From: Cafeteria roenbergensis
Taxonomy: Eukaryota > Sar > Bigyra > Bicosoecida > Cafeteriaceae
DNA length: 64,000 bases
Assembly (NCBI GenBank): GCA_008330645.1
Contig: VLTN01000019.1
Location: 310,001-374,000 of the forward strand
Direction of reading: 5' to 3'
The notes below the pieces were generated by a model. The model was not told the DNA's origin. It searched no databases and was given only the letters and a program-made list of their open reading frames with translations. A program made the translations under genes and the position numbers. How positions within the stretch are numbered: the first letter of the stretch is position 1; the number at the start of each line of letters is the position of its first letter. Of the stretch, positions 1-11,928 are shown piece after piece.

Positions 1-3000
1 GTGGAGGCGTCCCGTCGGGCTTGCTCCTCGGCCGCCCTTCGGCCGCGGGCAGAGGCCGCCGTTGGGGCGGCGCGTCCGCCGCGCGCCCCAGCCTGGCTCG
101 CGCTCGCCCTGCGCTTGCGGTCGCGCTCTGCCGCGGCCTGCTCCGCCACGTCGCGCCGCATCCGCCGGTTCATGCGTCGCTCGGCCCGCGCTCCGGCCTG
201 CGCCTGGGTCTCGGCGGCGCGCCGCAGCCGCTCCTCGAGGCCGCGGCGGCCGGACCGGTCCCGGGAAGGGCCCAGGCTGACCGAGTCGAGCGAGATGGCA
301 CATGCGAACTGCGCCGCCGGGCGCGCAGCGCCTGCGCAGCGGTCCCAGCCCAGCTTCCAGACGTCCACGGCGCGGCCGATGCAGCGAAGCGTTGCCGGGG
401 TTAGCGAGAGCTCGACAGCTCCGGCATGCACCTTGGTGGCTGAGCGGGTCAGCACGATCGGCCCGCCCCCTCTGTCCGGCGCCCCGGGGCGGACGTACGC
501 GCCCGTGGTTGTGAGGGACACCGCCCCCACGGAGGCCACCGGCCAGGACCCCAGAACCGCGCTGGCGGCTCGCGGGGCAAGGCCACTGCCGGCGCCGAGC
601 TGCCCGGCGGGTCCCGACAGAAGGCCCCCCCGCCCGCTGCCGCGGCCCAACGTGCCTCCCTGCCCCTGAGCGCCCAGCGCCGCGCCGGCCTGAGCACTGA
701 GCGGGCCGAGCAGCGCCGACGCCGCGTCCGCTCCCTGCGCGAAGGCAGTGAATGCGGCGCCGACCATGCCCGGGCTGCACCCGAGCGCCGAGGAGGCCAG
801 CACGTCAACAGCGTGCTTGGACGCGAGCACGGCCCGCCGACGCGCCACCGTCTGCCAGTCGCCGTCGTCTGCCGCCTGCGAGAGGCGTGCGCCCGGCCCC
901 CCGCTGATGGACCGGCCGGCCACGGACGCGGCGCTCTGACGAACCCCGCTTCGCGTCGACCGGCCGCCATCCCAACCGCCGCCAGCGCCGGGTCCGGCGC
1001 CCCCCCCGCCCGCGTCGCCTCCGCCCGGTCCGCCTCCAACCGCCGCCGCCGCCGCCGCCGCCACCGCCGCTGACCCGGCTGCGGAGGCAGCTGCGGCCTG
1101 CCGCTGCGTTGTGGCGGGAACGGCGCGCGTGAGACCAGCGGTGAGTCGGGCCGCGCCCTGGGGCGTTCGCACGCCCACGAATCGCCGCAGGGCCGGTACG
1201 GATCCAAAAGCGCCCATATCCGACCCGGCTCCCACGCTCGCGGCGGCGCTGGTGGCGCCGCCGCCGCCACCGCCGCCGCCACCGCCACCGTCCGCGCCCC
1301 GCTCGCCTGCGCCGGGGCCCTGCTGCGCCGTGCACACGGCGAAGTCATCGTCCTGCGCGGCGGCGCCGGAGTCAGGCCCCTCCAGAACGACGGAGGCGGG
1401 AGACACGTCCAGCGTGAGCTCAGAGCCGTAGGTGGCGCCGCGGTACTGGAGGGCCACCAAGGGGCAGCACAGGACAATCACGGTGGGCGCGGCAGCGGCG
1501 AGCACTGGGGCACCCGAGGAGGCTTCGGGAAGCAGGCTGGTGAAGGCTTGCTGCAGCGCGGCGTCCAGAGGGGAGCGGCGCCGGCTTCGCGGCTCTGCCG
1601 ACGCGTCCGCGCCGTCCAGGCACCCGGCGAGAGTGGCGATCGCGTCGCGGTCCGCCGCTGGGACGCGGGCGCCGGCCGACGCGGCGCACGCTGCCGTGGC
1701 GATGATATCGCTGCGAGAGGCCTCGGCGCCCGCAACCAGCGCTGCAAGCCTTGGGGGCAAGTCCGACAGGCAGGCCGCGAGGCCCATTCCCGCCGAGTCA
1801 GCGCCGGACTCGCCACGGGAGCGCGGTCCCCCGCCCGCGGCACTCCCTGCCGGGCTGTTCGGCCGCCTGGCGGCACTGCCTCGGCCGGTTATTCCGTCGC
1901 GGCCATCGTCTGCGAACTCGTCCATGTCACTGCGACGTCCCACGGCGGCGCTGCTGGAGCGGTTGCGGTGCCCGCCTATGGCGCCGCTCTCGCGGCCTCC
2001 ACGGGGCGAAGCGCCCGGGGGAGATCCGCCTGAGGCACGAGCGAGAGCCGCGCGCGCCCTCGCAGCCCGGGCGGCCGCGCGGCGGCTGAGGAGGCGCGCC
2101 ACGTCTGCCGCGGCGCCGGCAGGGTCGGCGTCAGCAACGTCGGACGCGTGCTGCGTGGGCACCACTGCCCGGACGCCCCGAAGGTCCACGCGCGCGACCA
2201 CCTCCATGCCCGTCCACCCGGACCGCCAGTCCGCCGGCCGAAGCGGGCCCTGCGCGCGCCCGACCCACGAACCGGCCTGCGCGGCCGTGGCCGCTGCAGG
2301 GCCGACCGGCTCGACGAGGGACGTCCTCCCAGTCACGTACGTCTCGAGGTTCTGCCCGCCGGTCATGGCGGCCTGGAGGGACGTCACCGGCTGCTGCGAG
2401 CCGCCGAGGATGTTGTTGATGAGCGCGTGGACGAGGCAGGACACCGCCTCGGGCGTGGCCGTCAGGTCAGCGGAGTCGAGCCCGATGGCCATGTCCAACG
2501 TGTCGGCGCTCTGCGGGCTTGCGTGGTTTCGCATGCGGTACTCGCCGGAAACGCTCAGTCGCTCAAAGGCCCCGAATCGCTCCGAGAAGAGGCAGCCCCC
2601 GCCCAGTGCCCGTGCTGACGGGTGCCAGCTCGGCAGCGTCGCGAACAGCTCGCACGCCGCAGCAGCAGACGCCGCCGCAGCCACGGCAGCCGCGGTGCGC
2701 TCCGCGACGGCGGCGCTGCTCCTGCCCCCCCCTACTCCGGCGCCGCCACCCGGCGCGCTCGAGCCCGGGCCGCCAGCGCCCCCTCCTCCCGCTCCGCCGC
2801 CGCCCCCTCCTCCGTGGGACCCCGCGACGGCGCCCGATCGGGCGTAGCTCTGCGCGAGCGCGCTGCGAAGCGCGTCAGCACCGGCCCTGGCGAGGCCGCC
2901 CGCGAGAGGCTCCGCCTCCTCCGCCGCCGCAAGCAGCGCCTCTGCCGCCATGACGCCGGCGCCCTGCGCCCCGCCCTGCATGCACGTCTCTGCCACGAAG

Positions 3001-6000
3001 TCCAAAAGCAGCGACTGCGACCCGGCGGGGCCGGGGCCGTCGCTCCCGTCCACGAGGGCTGCTAGCGCCAGGGCCGCCGCTTGCGGCGACAGTGCGGACG
3101 CGTGCAGAACGTCGGAGGCCGCCTCGGCGCTACACCCACGACTGCCACCGGCTTGCCTCAGCGTGCGAAGGGCGCGCCAGTCTGTCTCGTCGCCCTCGTC
3201 TCCCGTTGTCGGGGGTGGCCCGCCGTCCGCCGCCACGGCTGCGACGTCGGTTGAGCCGCCGGCCAGTGCAAACGCCTCGGCGATCGCCGCCTCCCTCGAG
3301 GCCCGCACCGCCTGCCCTGCGAGCGCCGACGCAGCCGCGAACCGCGCTGCGGCAGTGGCCGCCAAAGCCTGCCTGTGCGCCAGCGGGGCGCCCCCGTCCT
3401 GCGCGCCTCCGCCCGTCCCCGAGTTGCCCGGCGCGACCATCGGCCGCATCGGGTTGCCGGCATCGCAGAGCACCTCGCCCGACTCGGGGTCGGGCAGTCC
3501 TGCGAGCACGTCGAAGCGCACCGCTGTCTCGGGCTGGCCCCATTCGAGGAGGTCCATTGATATCTGGGCGACAAGGCAGGGCAGCGACAGCGTCGCGGTG
3601 GGCGTCTCCGACAAGTCGCCGGGCGTGTCGACGACGTTCCCGGGCGCAGCGGCAAGGGGAAGCACGGGGGCGTCCATGCGGATCACGGTGACGCTCGAGT
3701 ACGGCTGGAAGTAGGCTGGGGCTGGCGTTGCCGGGCCGGCAGACCGGCGGGACAGCTCCTTCTGGGAGAGCCAGGTGGGAGTGGCGGCCATTGCGGCGGA
3801 GAACCCCACGCCGAGGTCTGTGAAGGCGCTGATGTGCGCATAGGACAGGGGCCACACCGGGCGGAGCAAGGACACGCTGAGCGTCGAGAGGGATGGCTCT
3901 TCCCACCGGAACGGCGTGAGGGCAGAGCTCTCCACCGTCAGGCCGTCAGCCACCAGCACCGTGTCGTCTTGCACGCCCCCAGCGACGCGCGCGCATCCCG
4001 TCAGCACGTGCATGGTGGACGCCGTGCCGCACGCCTGGGGCCGGGGCGCGGCCCCCTGGGCACCTGCCTGGGACCGGGAGCGGGCCGCAGAAGTCGGCGG
4101 GCCGCGTTCGCGTTCGCGTTCGCCTTCGCCTCCGTCTTGACCACTGCCGTCGGGGAATGCCACCGCAGCGATACCCTCCGCCGTGGGCGAGACGATGGAA
4201 ACATACAAGGCAGTTTCAGCCCAAAAGGCTGCCTCCCGCGCGCTGGTGGCTCCAGCCGCGTGGGAGCTTGGAGGGGGCGGGTGGCCAAGGCGCCCAGACC
4301 CGCCCCGCCCGACGGCCCTCCCGGGGCTGGGCGCGGGATCGGCGTGGCCACGTCGACGGGAGCGCACGCCGTCGCCCAGGGGTGGCCCGCCCCACGACGA
4401 GCTGAGGTCGGCGTCGGGCTGCTGGCCGTCGCCACCGCCTTCGCGAGGCGGTGCCGCCATCGCGGAGGCGGTCTCAGGGGCTATGCCAGGCCGAAGCGTT
4501 ACCACGAGCGACTCACAGCGCCGCCCGTCCGCCAGGGCGGCCGCGTGCGGACCCCCCGCCGCGATGTGCTGGAGGCGGAGCCGCAGCTCGCGAGCGTACG
4601 CCCACGCCGCCTGCGCCTCCCCCAACGTGGGCAGACCCCGAACCGACGGCGACCCGCCAATGGTCGCACCCTGCGGTCCCGGGGCTGGGGCGCCCGCGTC
4701 GCCCAGCGGCCGACCCACGCCTCCCACGGACCCACCGCTGGGGCCTGCTTCGGAGCCGGCCGCCCCGACGCCGGCGCCGGCGCCGGCTCCCGCTCCCGGC
4801 GTGCCGCCTCGCACGCCGCTGATGCCGCTGGCGCGGGAGTCCATCGCAGCTCTCGCCCCCGCCGCAGACGCTTCGCCGCGCCCCGCCATTCCCTCTGCAA
4901 AGGCGACGTGACCCCGGCCCCGGCCTGAGTCATGCTGTCCGGGGAGAAGGCCCCCTTGGTCGTCCGCGTCCGCCCCGGCCGCCTCTACCGCGGCTCGAGC
5001 AACCGCGTCGTCAAGCAGCGCGCTCTCCTCCGTCCCGGCACGCGGCCTGTGCCTGCTGCCGGAGCGCCCCTGCGCCCCCCCGGGCGCACCAGCCGCACCC
5101 AGCCGCGCCCCGCCTTGCGGAGCCAGCCCCATGCCCCAGGCGCTGCCGATCCTCGCCTCCTCCAGGGCCGTCGCGGACGACACCCGTGCTGCGCCGGGGA
5201 GCGGCGACCGGGCCCGGGCTGGCCTTCTTGCCCCCGCAGGGTCAGCGCCGCTGCCGCCGGCTGCTCCGCCGCTGGGTTCGTCGTCGCGCTCGTCCAGGCC
5301 GCTGCCTTGGCCGGCGCCCCCGCCGCTTCGCCACGACGGCCAGGTTCCCGACCCGAAGCCTGCGCCCCCGAGGCCGTGCAGCCCGGAAAACGCGCTCGTC
5401 GAGTCGTTGACCCGGTCCCGTGCCTCCGCCTGCGCGGCCAGCGCCTCCAGCACGCCGGCTGCAAAGTCGTGGGGGTCTATGCCGCTCTCCCCGGACTGAA
5501 GCAGCGCGGCGGACGGCGCAGTCCGGCCCCACGGTCCCAGCGAGGACGAAATGGCCTCCTGCACCATGCGCCCGATGGCCTCGCCGCCCGCCGCGCTGTT
5601 GCGCGTGAAGGGGAGGTCCAGCGCGACAGGACGGCGCACCGCCACGCTGAGAGCAAACGTGGAGGGGCACCCGGACAGAACGTCCAGGTGCGAGAGCGCG
5701 CCCTTGGCCGGCGCGCTGGGGGTCGCGTCCGCAAAGGTTGGCGGCGCGAAAAAGAGCGAGAGGAGGACGCGCTGCCGCTCGTGCCAGGGCCCGTAGGACA
5801 CCCGAAGCGGAGAGGTATCGCTGACGTCGTCTGACGCGTCTCCGGCGGGGGCGCCGAGAGGGGTTCCAAAGGCAGCGCCGCACGGCGGCACGTCAATGTG
5901 CAGCCCGGATCGCAGCGGGGAGGGACGGAAGGCCCGCGGAGGCCGGGCGGCCCGGCGGCCTCTGGAGCGGCTCGAGCCAGCCGACGCAGTGCCGCGCAGC

Positions 6001-8631
6001 GCCGCCTCCGGCGACACGTCGGGCCCGGGGAGGCCGCGATCGGGGCCGGACTCGTCAGCCTGCCAGGCAGCGCCCCCTGCCCCGTCAGCCTCGTCCGCTG
6101 CCGCTGCTTCAGCCGACGTCAGCGACGCTGCTGTTGCTCCTGCCGCTGTCGCCGCAGACGCGGCCTTGGGCGTGGCCCTGTGGGCGGACCCGGCCTGCAC
6201 ATGCCACTCAGACACGTACAGCACCCGTAGACGGGGCACCACCGCCAGCGCTGGCTCGGGGCAGTCCCAGGACGTGTCCGCGAGTCGGTCGGCAAAGACC
6301 CGCGCGTCTGCGACGGCCTGTGCCAACGGGTCCCGGCGGCCGCCGCCGAACCAGCCGCCGCCCCAGCCCGTCGCTTTGGCGGGCTTGGCGTCATCGCCCG
6401 CGCCGGTCTGGTCCGCGAGGAATGCGTCGTCTGTAGGGCCTGCCTCCAGGTCCCCCGCCGTGGGCCCGCTGGCCGTCGAGTCCGCGGCCGGCGAGTCGAT
6501 GCTGGCCGGGATCGCGCCCTCGGCAGCGATGTCCACGGCCGGCCTGCCGCTTGCGTCCGACGCCATGGCCGCCAGCTTCCACGGCCGGATGCTCGGCGCT
6601 TGCGACGAGGCCCGGGCGCCGTGGTGGGGGCCGAACGTGGCTGCGAACTCGCCGGCAGCCCCTTGGTCGAGGTCCCCGTCGAAGCCGCCGCCGCCGCCCT
6701 GGCCACTGGCCACCATGTAGTCATCGTCGTCGTCGTCGTCGTCAGTGCCGACGCTCATGCCGTCGACGCCGTCAGCGTCGTCATCGTCGTCGTCGCGCGT
6801 CCCGAGAGCGGCGGCGCGGTGCCCGAACAGGCGGCCCCGATGGCGCTTGACTCGCCGCCCTCCCCCTCCACCGCCGCTTCCCTGCGCGGTCCCGCCCCGC
6901 CCCGACCCAGCTGCCTCGTCGTCACGACCGGCGCCGCCACCGCGCGGTGCCAGTCGGCCGTCCCCGGTGCCTCCCAAGCACCCTTCGCCGCCAGCACCGC
7001 TGGAGCAGCAGAAACAACAGCAGCAACAGCAGCACAGCCAGTCCGGGCAGAGCCAAGCGCGAAGACAGCGCCTGGGGCGAGAGCAGCACCCGCCGGCGCT
7101 TTCAAGCGCCGCCCTCGCCGCCTCACGCAGGGAGGGGACCTGCGCCCTCGTGCGGCGCACGTGCAGGAAGTGCGGGTTCCGCACGATGGACAGCGTCACG
7201 TCGCGCGCGGTCGTGTTCACGATGGATCGGGCTCTGCCGGCCTCGTCCAGGGTGGCCGAGCGCTTGTGCGCCGGGCTCCCCCCTCCTCGCGGCGCAGCAG
7301 CTCCCGTGCCTGCCACGAACGAGAGCAGCGCAACGTCCTTGGCCGACATCACGGCAGTGGAAGGAAGCAAGTGGTTGCCGACCACCAAGCGCAGGCTCCG
7401 CACGTTCACCCTGACGAACGAGAACAGCAGCGACGCGGTGGAGAGCCGGGACCTGTCGGGTCGCAGCATCATAAGCTCGCCCAGCGTGGAGGCTGCGGTT
7501 TCGCGGAGCACGCTGGCGGCTTCCGCGGAGTCTGCGGCTGCAAAGACTCTCCCTGACGCGTCGGTCTCGGCGTGGACCCCGGACGGTAGGTGCGCGTCCG
7601 CTTGTGCCGCCGAGTCCGCGGGGGAGCCAGCCCCTGCCGCGCTCGTGTTGGCTGCCGTGTCGGGGGGCCGGTGCCCGCGCCGCCCGCCGGACTTGGCTGT
7701 GCGCTGCGCCGCTGCGAGCTGCTGGAGCCGGCTGTACGTGCCTGCGGCCTCCACGAGGAACACCTCGGCGCCGTCGAGGTCGGCGGCCAGCGGGGGCGGG
7801 CTGGCGGCGTCGGAGGACGCGCCGCCTCCCAGCATCCAGTAACGAACAAATATGTTCTGCGGCGGCAGTGGCGGAGCGGGGCACGGAGCGCACCGTGGGT
7901 GGGGGAGCCGGGAGGCAGGGGAAGTTGGCTGGTGGGGGACGTCCCGGGGGCGGGTCGCGCAGCCGCCATGTTTCCCCCCCCCCTCCCGCGCAGCACACGG
8001 CGCCACGCTGCGCGCTGCAGGCAAGCTGGATGTCAGTGCCACGCGGCACCGGCAGGGCGCGCCCGCGAGGCCTCACCGCCTTTGCTATGCGCACGACGGC
8101 GCCTGGTACCTGCACGGAGAGGCCCCGAAGCACGAGCGTGCCGCCAAGCATTGACAGCTCCGCCCAGTCCAGGCGCACGCGCGTCTCTGCGCGCAGGAGG
8201 AGAGCAGGCGGCAAGCGGCAAGAGACACGTCGTGTTGGCAACTGCGTCAGCCCGGCCTCGGGGGGCCCGAGCGCGAGGGCGCCGGCCGAAGCGCAACCAA
8301 CCAGGAAACACGCAAGCAAAGCCAGCGCGGCGACCTCGCGCCAGGCCAGGGACTCACTAGACCTGGACAGGCGCATGCAGCAGTTGATCATGACTTGCAC
8401 GAAGCGGCCCACGATGTACTGGACGCCCCTCGCGCACATCACGGCGACCGCGCAGGCAATCGCTGTCCAGACAGCGACGTAGAGCGGAAACGCCGGATCG
8501 TCCGGGCGCAGAACCAGCGGCAGCTCGCTGCGCGTGATGTTCACCAGCGTCACATTGACCGATGGGCTGGCCGATGGCGAAGGGCTCAGCGGCGACGGCG
8601 ACGGAACACCGGTGGTGTTGTTAAAGGCCAT
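1..8631 (-). CDS. Csf1/BLTP1 (tweek)-family bridge-like lipid transfer protein, N-terminal part
   Basis: Exons 8358-8631, 8077-8186 and 1-7856, the last open to the window edge with no stop, give at least 2,746 residues; the C-terminus is off-window. The family forms long hydrophobic grooves that carry lipids between membranes at contact sites, anchored in the ER by an N-terminal helix. Seen: a hydrophobic segment at residues 48-66, a groove-start region ending in NIFVRYWML from residue 129 (exon 3 start), a segment near residue 270 (SLRLVVGN), and a YGPWHERQR motif at Y816, which I recall as conserved in Csf1/BLTP1. Between these lie long Gly/Ala/Asp-rich insertions. The first intron (171 bases) is in frame and stop-free; I removed it because the join restores the family pattern (RLDWAELSMLGG). 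The ATG lies 254 bases from the divergent phosphatase. The far half is low-complexity and weakly assignable. Confidence 0.7.
8187..8357 (-). other. In-frame, stop-free intron in the Csf1/BLTP1-like gene
   Basis: Starts GTGAGT and ends GCAG. Its 171 bases are a multiple of three and contain no stop, so it could be mistaken for coding sequence. If retained it would add a hydrophobic stretch that the family lacks at this point; splicing gives an A|AG lysine codon and a better family alignment. Confidence 0.6.
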
Positions 8632-8885
8632 TCAAGCTGCCCCCCCGCGGCCTCTGGCCAAGAGTCCGGCGGCAGCCGGCGCAAGCCTGGGCAGGCGCTC
8701 GCAGCGCGGGATGCACCTGCACCAGCGCAGGTTTGGGCCGCTTCCGCCTGCCGAAGGACCCGCGCGGGCGCCGTCGGGCCTGTGCGAGAGCTGCCTCGCG
8801 AGGCAATGCTTGGCGAGACCCAAATATATCGGCGGCCCCGCGCAATGACGAAAGCCTGCGCCACGTTTGCCGGCACTTGGGGGAC
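8632..8885. promoter_or_regulatory. Divergent promoter region with a TATA-like patch
   Basis: This 254-base gap separates the start codons of the Csf1/BLTP1-like gene (minus) and the phosphatase (plus). It holds a rare AT-rich patch, AAATATATC at about 8822-8830, some 60 bases before the phosphatase ATG. The location fits a core promoter, but I infer this only from base composition. Confidence 0.35.
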
Positions 8886-9881
8886 ATGGCAGCGGCCGCG
8901 GGCGCAGCGCCGCCGTCTGAGGTCGAGGACGTTGCTGGCGTGCGTGCGTTGGCTGCTGGCATTGCCGACGGGATTGTGCCTCCCGCCCTGCCCGCATGCG
9001 AGGCCGGCGCAGCCACCGGAGTGCGCGCAGTTTTCGACTTTGACTGGAGCATGGTGAACGAGAACACGGACACGTTCTGCTTCATGGAGCTGGTTGACTC
9101 CCAGACGTACAGGGAGACGGTGGAGCGGTGCAGGAGCATTTCAGCCACGGCCGGCTGGACCGCCGCGATTGACTGGGCGCACGGCTGGCTCGCGGACACC
9201 CAGGGCAAGAGCGCCGCCGACGTGCTCCGGGCGCTGGAGCGGACCCCAATGGATGCATCGCTGATCCGGTGTCTGGAGGCGCTGTGCGCCCGTGGTGTTG
9301 AGGTCAGCGTCGTGTCGGACTCCAACTCGCTGTTCATCGCGCAGGTGCTCCACGCCCACGGCGTGCGAGTCCCGGCGCGCATGTCCAGCGCGCTTGCCGC
9401 CGCCTCCAAGATCGCGCTGATGGACCCGGCGAAGGAGCCGGGCGCCGGGTGCGCGAGCGTGGCGCGGGTGGCCACCAACGTGGCGTGGGTGGAGGGCGCG
9501 GCCGCCGACGGCGGGCCTGGCGTGCCGCGCATCCGTCTCAGCCCCCACGACCCACGGCCAGTCGGGTGCCCCCGCTGCCCCGCCAACCTCTGCAAGGGCC
9601 GCGCGCTCCACGCCGTTCTGGGCACGGCTGCCGGAGCAGGTGCCGCCGCCCCCGCCAGCCCCGCCCCCTCGCGCGTCGTGTACGTGGGGGACGGCTCCAA
9701 CGACCTGTGCCCCGGCATGTGCCTTCGCGAGTGCGACGTGCTGCTGGCGCGCAAGGGCTACCGCCTCGCCGAGAAACTTGCCGCCGACCCGGCCAGCGTC
9801 AGGTGCTCGGTCAGGCTGTGGGAGGACGGCAGCGAGCTGGCGGCGCTGCTTCTTGAGTGCGCGGTGGCGCCCGCTGCGTGA
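8886..9881 (+). CDS. PHOSPHO1/2-like HAD-family phosphatase
   Basis: A single-exon gene of 331 residues. The HAD fold hydrolyses small phosphate esters through an aspartyl-phosphate; PHOSPHO1/2 relatives act on phosphocholine, phosphoethanolamine or pyridoxal phosphate. Seen: motif I FDFDWSMVNENTD with the nucleophile and acid at D51 and D53, a motif II-like segment VSVVSDSN, and motif IV VYVGDGSND near residue 269. The position usually held by Thr after DxD is Ser here, a mild change. The region between motifs II and IV has the Cys/His-rich stretch CPRCPANLC, reminiscent of the metal-binding cap of this family. I chose the ATG at 8886 because upstream in-frame starts are TTG or GTG and precede the promoter-like gap. 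The exact substrate cannot be read from sequence. Confidence 0.8.
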   Translation: MAAAAGAAPPSEVEDVAGVRALAAGIADGIVPPALPACEAGAATGVRAVFDFDWSMVNENTDTFCFMELVDSQTYRETVERCRSISATAGWTAAIDWAHGWLADTQGKSAADVLRALERTPMDASLIRCLEALCARGVEVSVVSDSNSLFIAQVLHAHGVRVPARMSSALAAASKIALMDPAKEPGAGCASVARVATNVAWVEGAAADGGPGVPRIRLSPHDPRPVGCPRCPANLCKGRALHAVLGTAAGAGAAAPASPAPSRVVYVGDGSNDLCPGMCLRECDVLLARKGYRLAEKLAADPASVRCSVRLWEDGSELAALLLECAVAPAA

Positions 9882-10321
9882 CTGCTGGGCCTCGCTCTGA
9901 ACGGCGCACGCTCGGCGCCCAAAGGCAGCCAGCCGGCCCCCCCCCCGGCAGTCAGGCTGCTTGACCGCCTTCCCCGCATCCGGGGTGCTGCGCCCCGGAT
10001 CCGCCGCCCGAGGCCACGCCGGCGTGCGCGCACCTCTCTCGCCGGGCGAGGGCGTGGTGCGGGCACTGGAGTCCCCGCGCTCTGGCCGCGACTGGCTGCG
10101 CGGCGCTGGCTGGGAGGCGCTCGCGTTTGGGGCGCGCGGGGGGCTGTTGGCGACAGCCGCTGTTGTGCTGATGAAGTGCGTGCTCGTGCCGGCGCTCGCG
10201 TGGGCAGTTCCCTTGCGCCGTGGAGAGGCAACAGCGGGGCGCGATTGCAGTTGCTCTGCTCGAGCAGCCGGCCGCAGTCGGAGCGCTGCGCTATGCGCCA
10301 CATCACCGCTCGACTGGGCGG
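9882..10321. other. Intergenic, phosphatase to glycoside hydrolase
   Basis: These 440 bases lie between two plus-strand genes. They contain a long C run near 9936-9945. I see no conserved gene, RNA or repeat; the region probably holds the 3' end of one transcript and the promoter of the next. Confidence 0.5.
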
Positions 10322-11928
10322 ATGGCTCGCGTCCCGGCCTGGCAGCTGGCAAGCTGCCTTGCGGCGCTCATGGCAGTGCACGGTCGCGGCAGTATGACAA
10401 CAAGGGGCTTCTCCGTTCGGTGGAACGACATTGACGAACACGAGCCAATGCTGCGCGACACCGGCGCGACCACTGCGCGGCTGTTCATGTGCTGGAAGTA
10501 TCTGCAGTCCGGGCGCCAGCCCAGCCCGATCGACATGAGCCTGACCGTGGAGCAGGCCATGCGCGACGGCGACTCGCTCGCCGACGCGTTCCTTCGGCGG
10601 CCGGAGTTGCAGCGCGGGCTCAACCACACTGCCGCTCAGTTGGGGCGTATCGCCGCGCTTGGAATGCGGTGGTTCTTGTCCATTGGGGACGGCGGGGCCA
10701 ACTGCCTGCCAAGCGTGGTCGACTCTCGAAACGTGAGCGCGCCAGCAGTTGCAATGGACCCGAACATCGTCGGCAGCGAGACCTATCTCGCCCACAGCTA
10801 CGTCCTCACGCGCGCCCTGGTGCGGCGCTTCAAGAGCAACGCAGAGGCGATCCAGCTTGGCAACGAGCTCAACTACTGCTGGGTTGCCGCGCTCGGCGGG
10901 GAATTCCACTGGGCAGACGGCAGCTTGGCGCCTCGCCAGAGCCACGCCTCGCGCCTGCGGGACTTGCCCGCGCTGCGGCGCGCGCACGGGCCGGCGGGCG
11001 GCCGTGAGGGCCCCACGAGCTGGCTCACCGCGCTCATCGGCCAGTGGGGCAACGCCTCGTTCATCGACCGCGCGGTGGCAGTCCTCGACAGCGCAGTCAA
11101 GGCGGAGGACGGTGAGCTGCAGCCGGCGCGCTGCGCGACTTGCTGGCGGCGTGCGGGGCGGGGTGTCGGGGGTGCGGGGTGGCCGCCGCGAGTTTCGGGC
11201 CTGCCAAATGCCAGCCAGCCAGCCAGCCAGCCACCGGTCCCTGCCTGGTCCCTGCCTCCCTCCGGCTCGCTCCGCGCGCAGCGTCGCTCCCGACGAGCAT
11301 CAACTACATGGTGGACGTGCCGCCCTCGTTCTCCGCGCTTGCGGAGATGCCGGACTGGCGCGACCTCGCGCAGCGTCAGCCGTGGCAAGGCGCGCAGCAG
11401 GTGCTCGCGATCGACTCGTACCCCAATTTCGTGTTCGCGCAGCCGCCGCGATCTGACATCGTGCGCAGCAGGGTGCAGGAGGCGGTGGCCCTGGCTGCTG
11501 GCAGCCCCGTGTGGATTGCTGAAACCGGCATTGGCGTGCTGCACGCCCCGACGAGCGAGGCCTTTTCCGCCACGAACTTCTCTGCGGCCAATCAGGCCCA
11601 GTACTACGCCGACTCCTACAAGCAGGCCGAGATGGCGGGCGCGACCGGCTTCTTCGCCTTTGGCTGGTGGAGGGACGCGGGCATCTCGGAGCCGGCCGGG
11701 GGCTTCCTTGCCGACGACCAAACGGGTCTCATGGACATCGCAGACCTGTACCTGAACGGCACGGCAGCGATCGGCGCACTCGCCGAGTTTGCCCTCTCCC
11801 ACCTGGAGTACGCAGCCGGCCGCCTCGTGCCGCTCGTCACCAACGTATCCACGCACTTTGGCGTGTTCGACGAGAGCGGCAACCCCCGCCCAGCAGCGGC
11901 CGAGCTCAAGCGGCTGTTTGCCGACTAG
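10322..11928 (+). CDS. Putative secreted clan GH-A glycoside hydrolase
   Basis: Exons 10322-11111 and 11282-11928 (phase 1, GTGAGC to GCAG, joined codon GCG) give 478 residues. Residues 1-23 look like a signal peptide (LASCLAALMAVHG), so the enzyme is probably secreted or vacuolar. Clan GH-A enzymes are TIM barrels that use two glutamates: an acid/base in an NE motif and a nucleophile on a later strand. Seen here: GNELNY with E182 and WIAETG with E344, plus an early GA-TARLFMCWKYLQ strand and FFAFGWWRDAG near the end. These fit GH5, GH17 or GH53-type enzymes, but I cannot choose the family or the sugar. Possible roles are cell-wall or storage-glucan turnover. The intron carries a short AGCC tandem repeat. 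An upstream in-frame GTG at 10220 was rejected. Confidence 0.65.
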
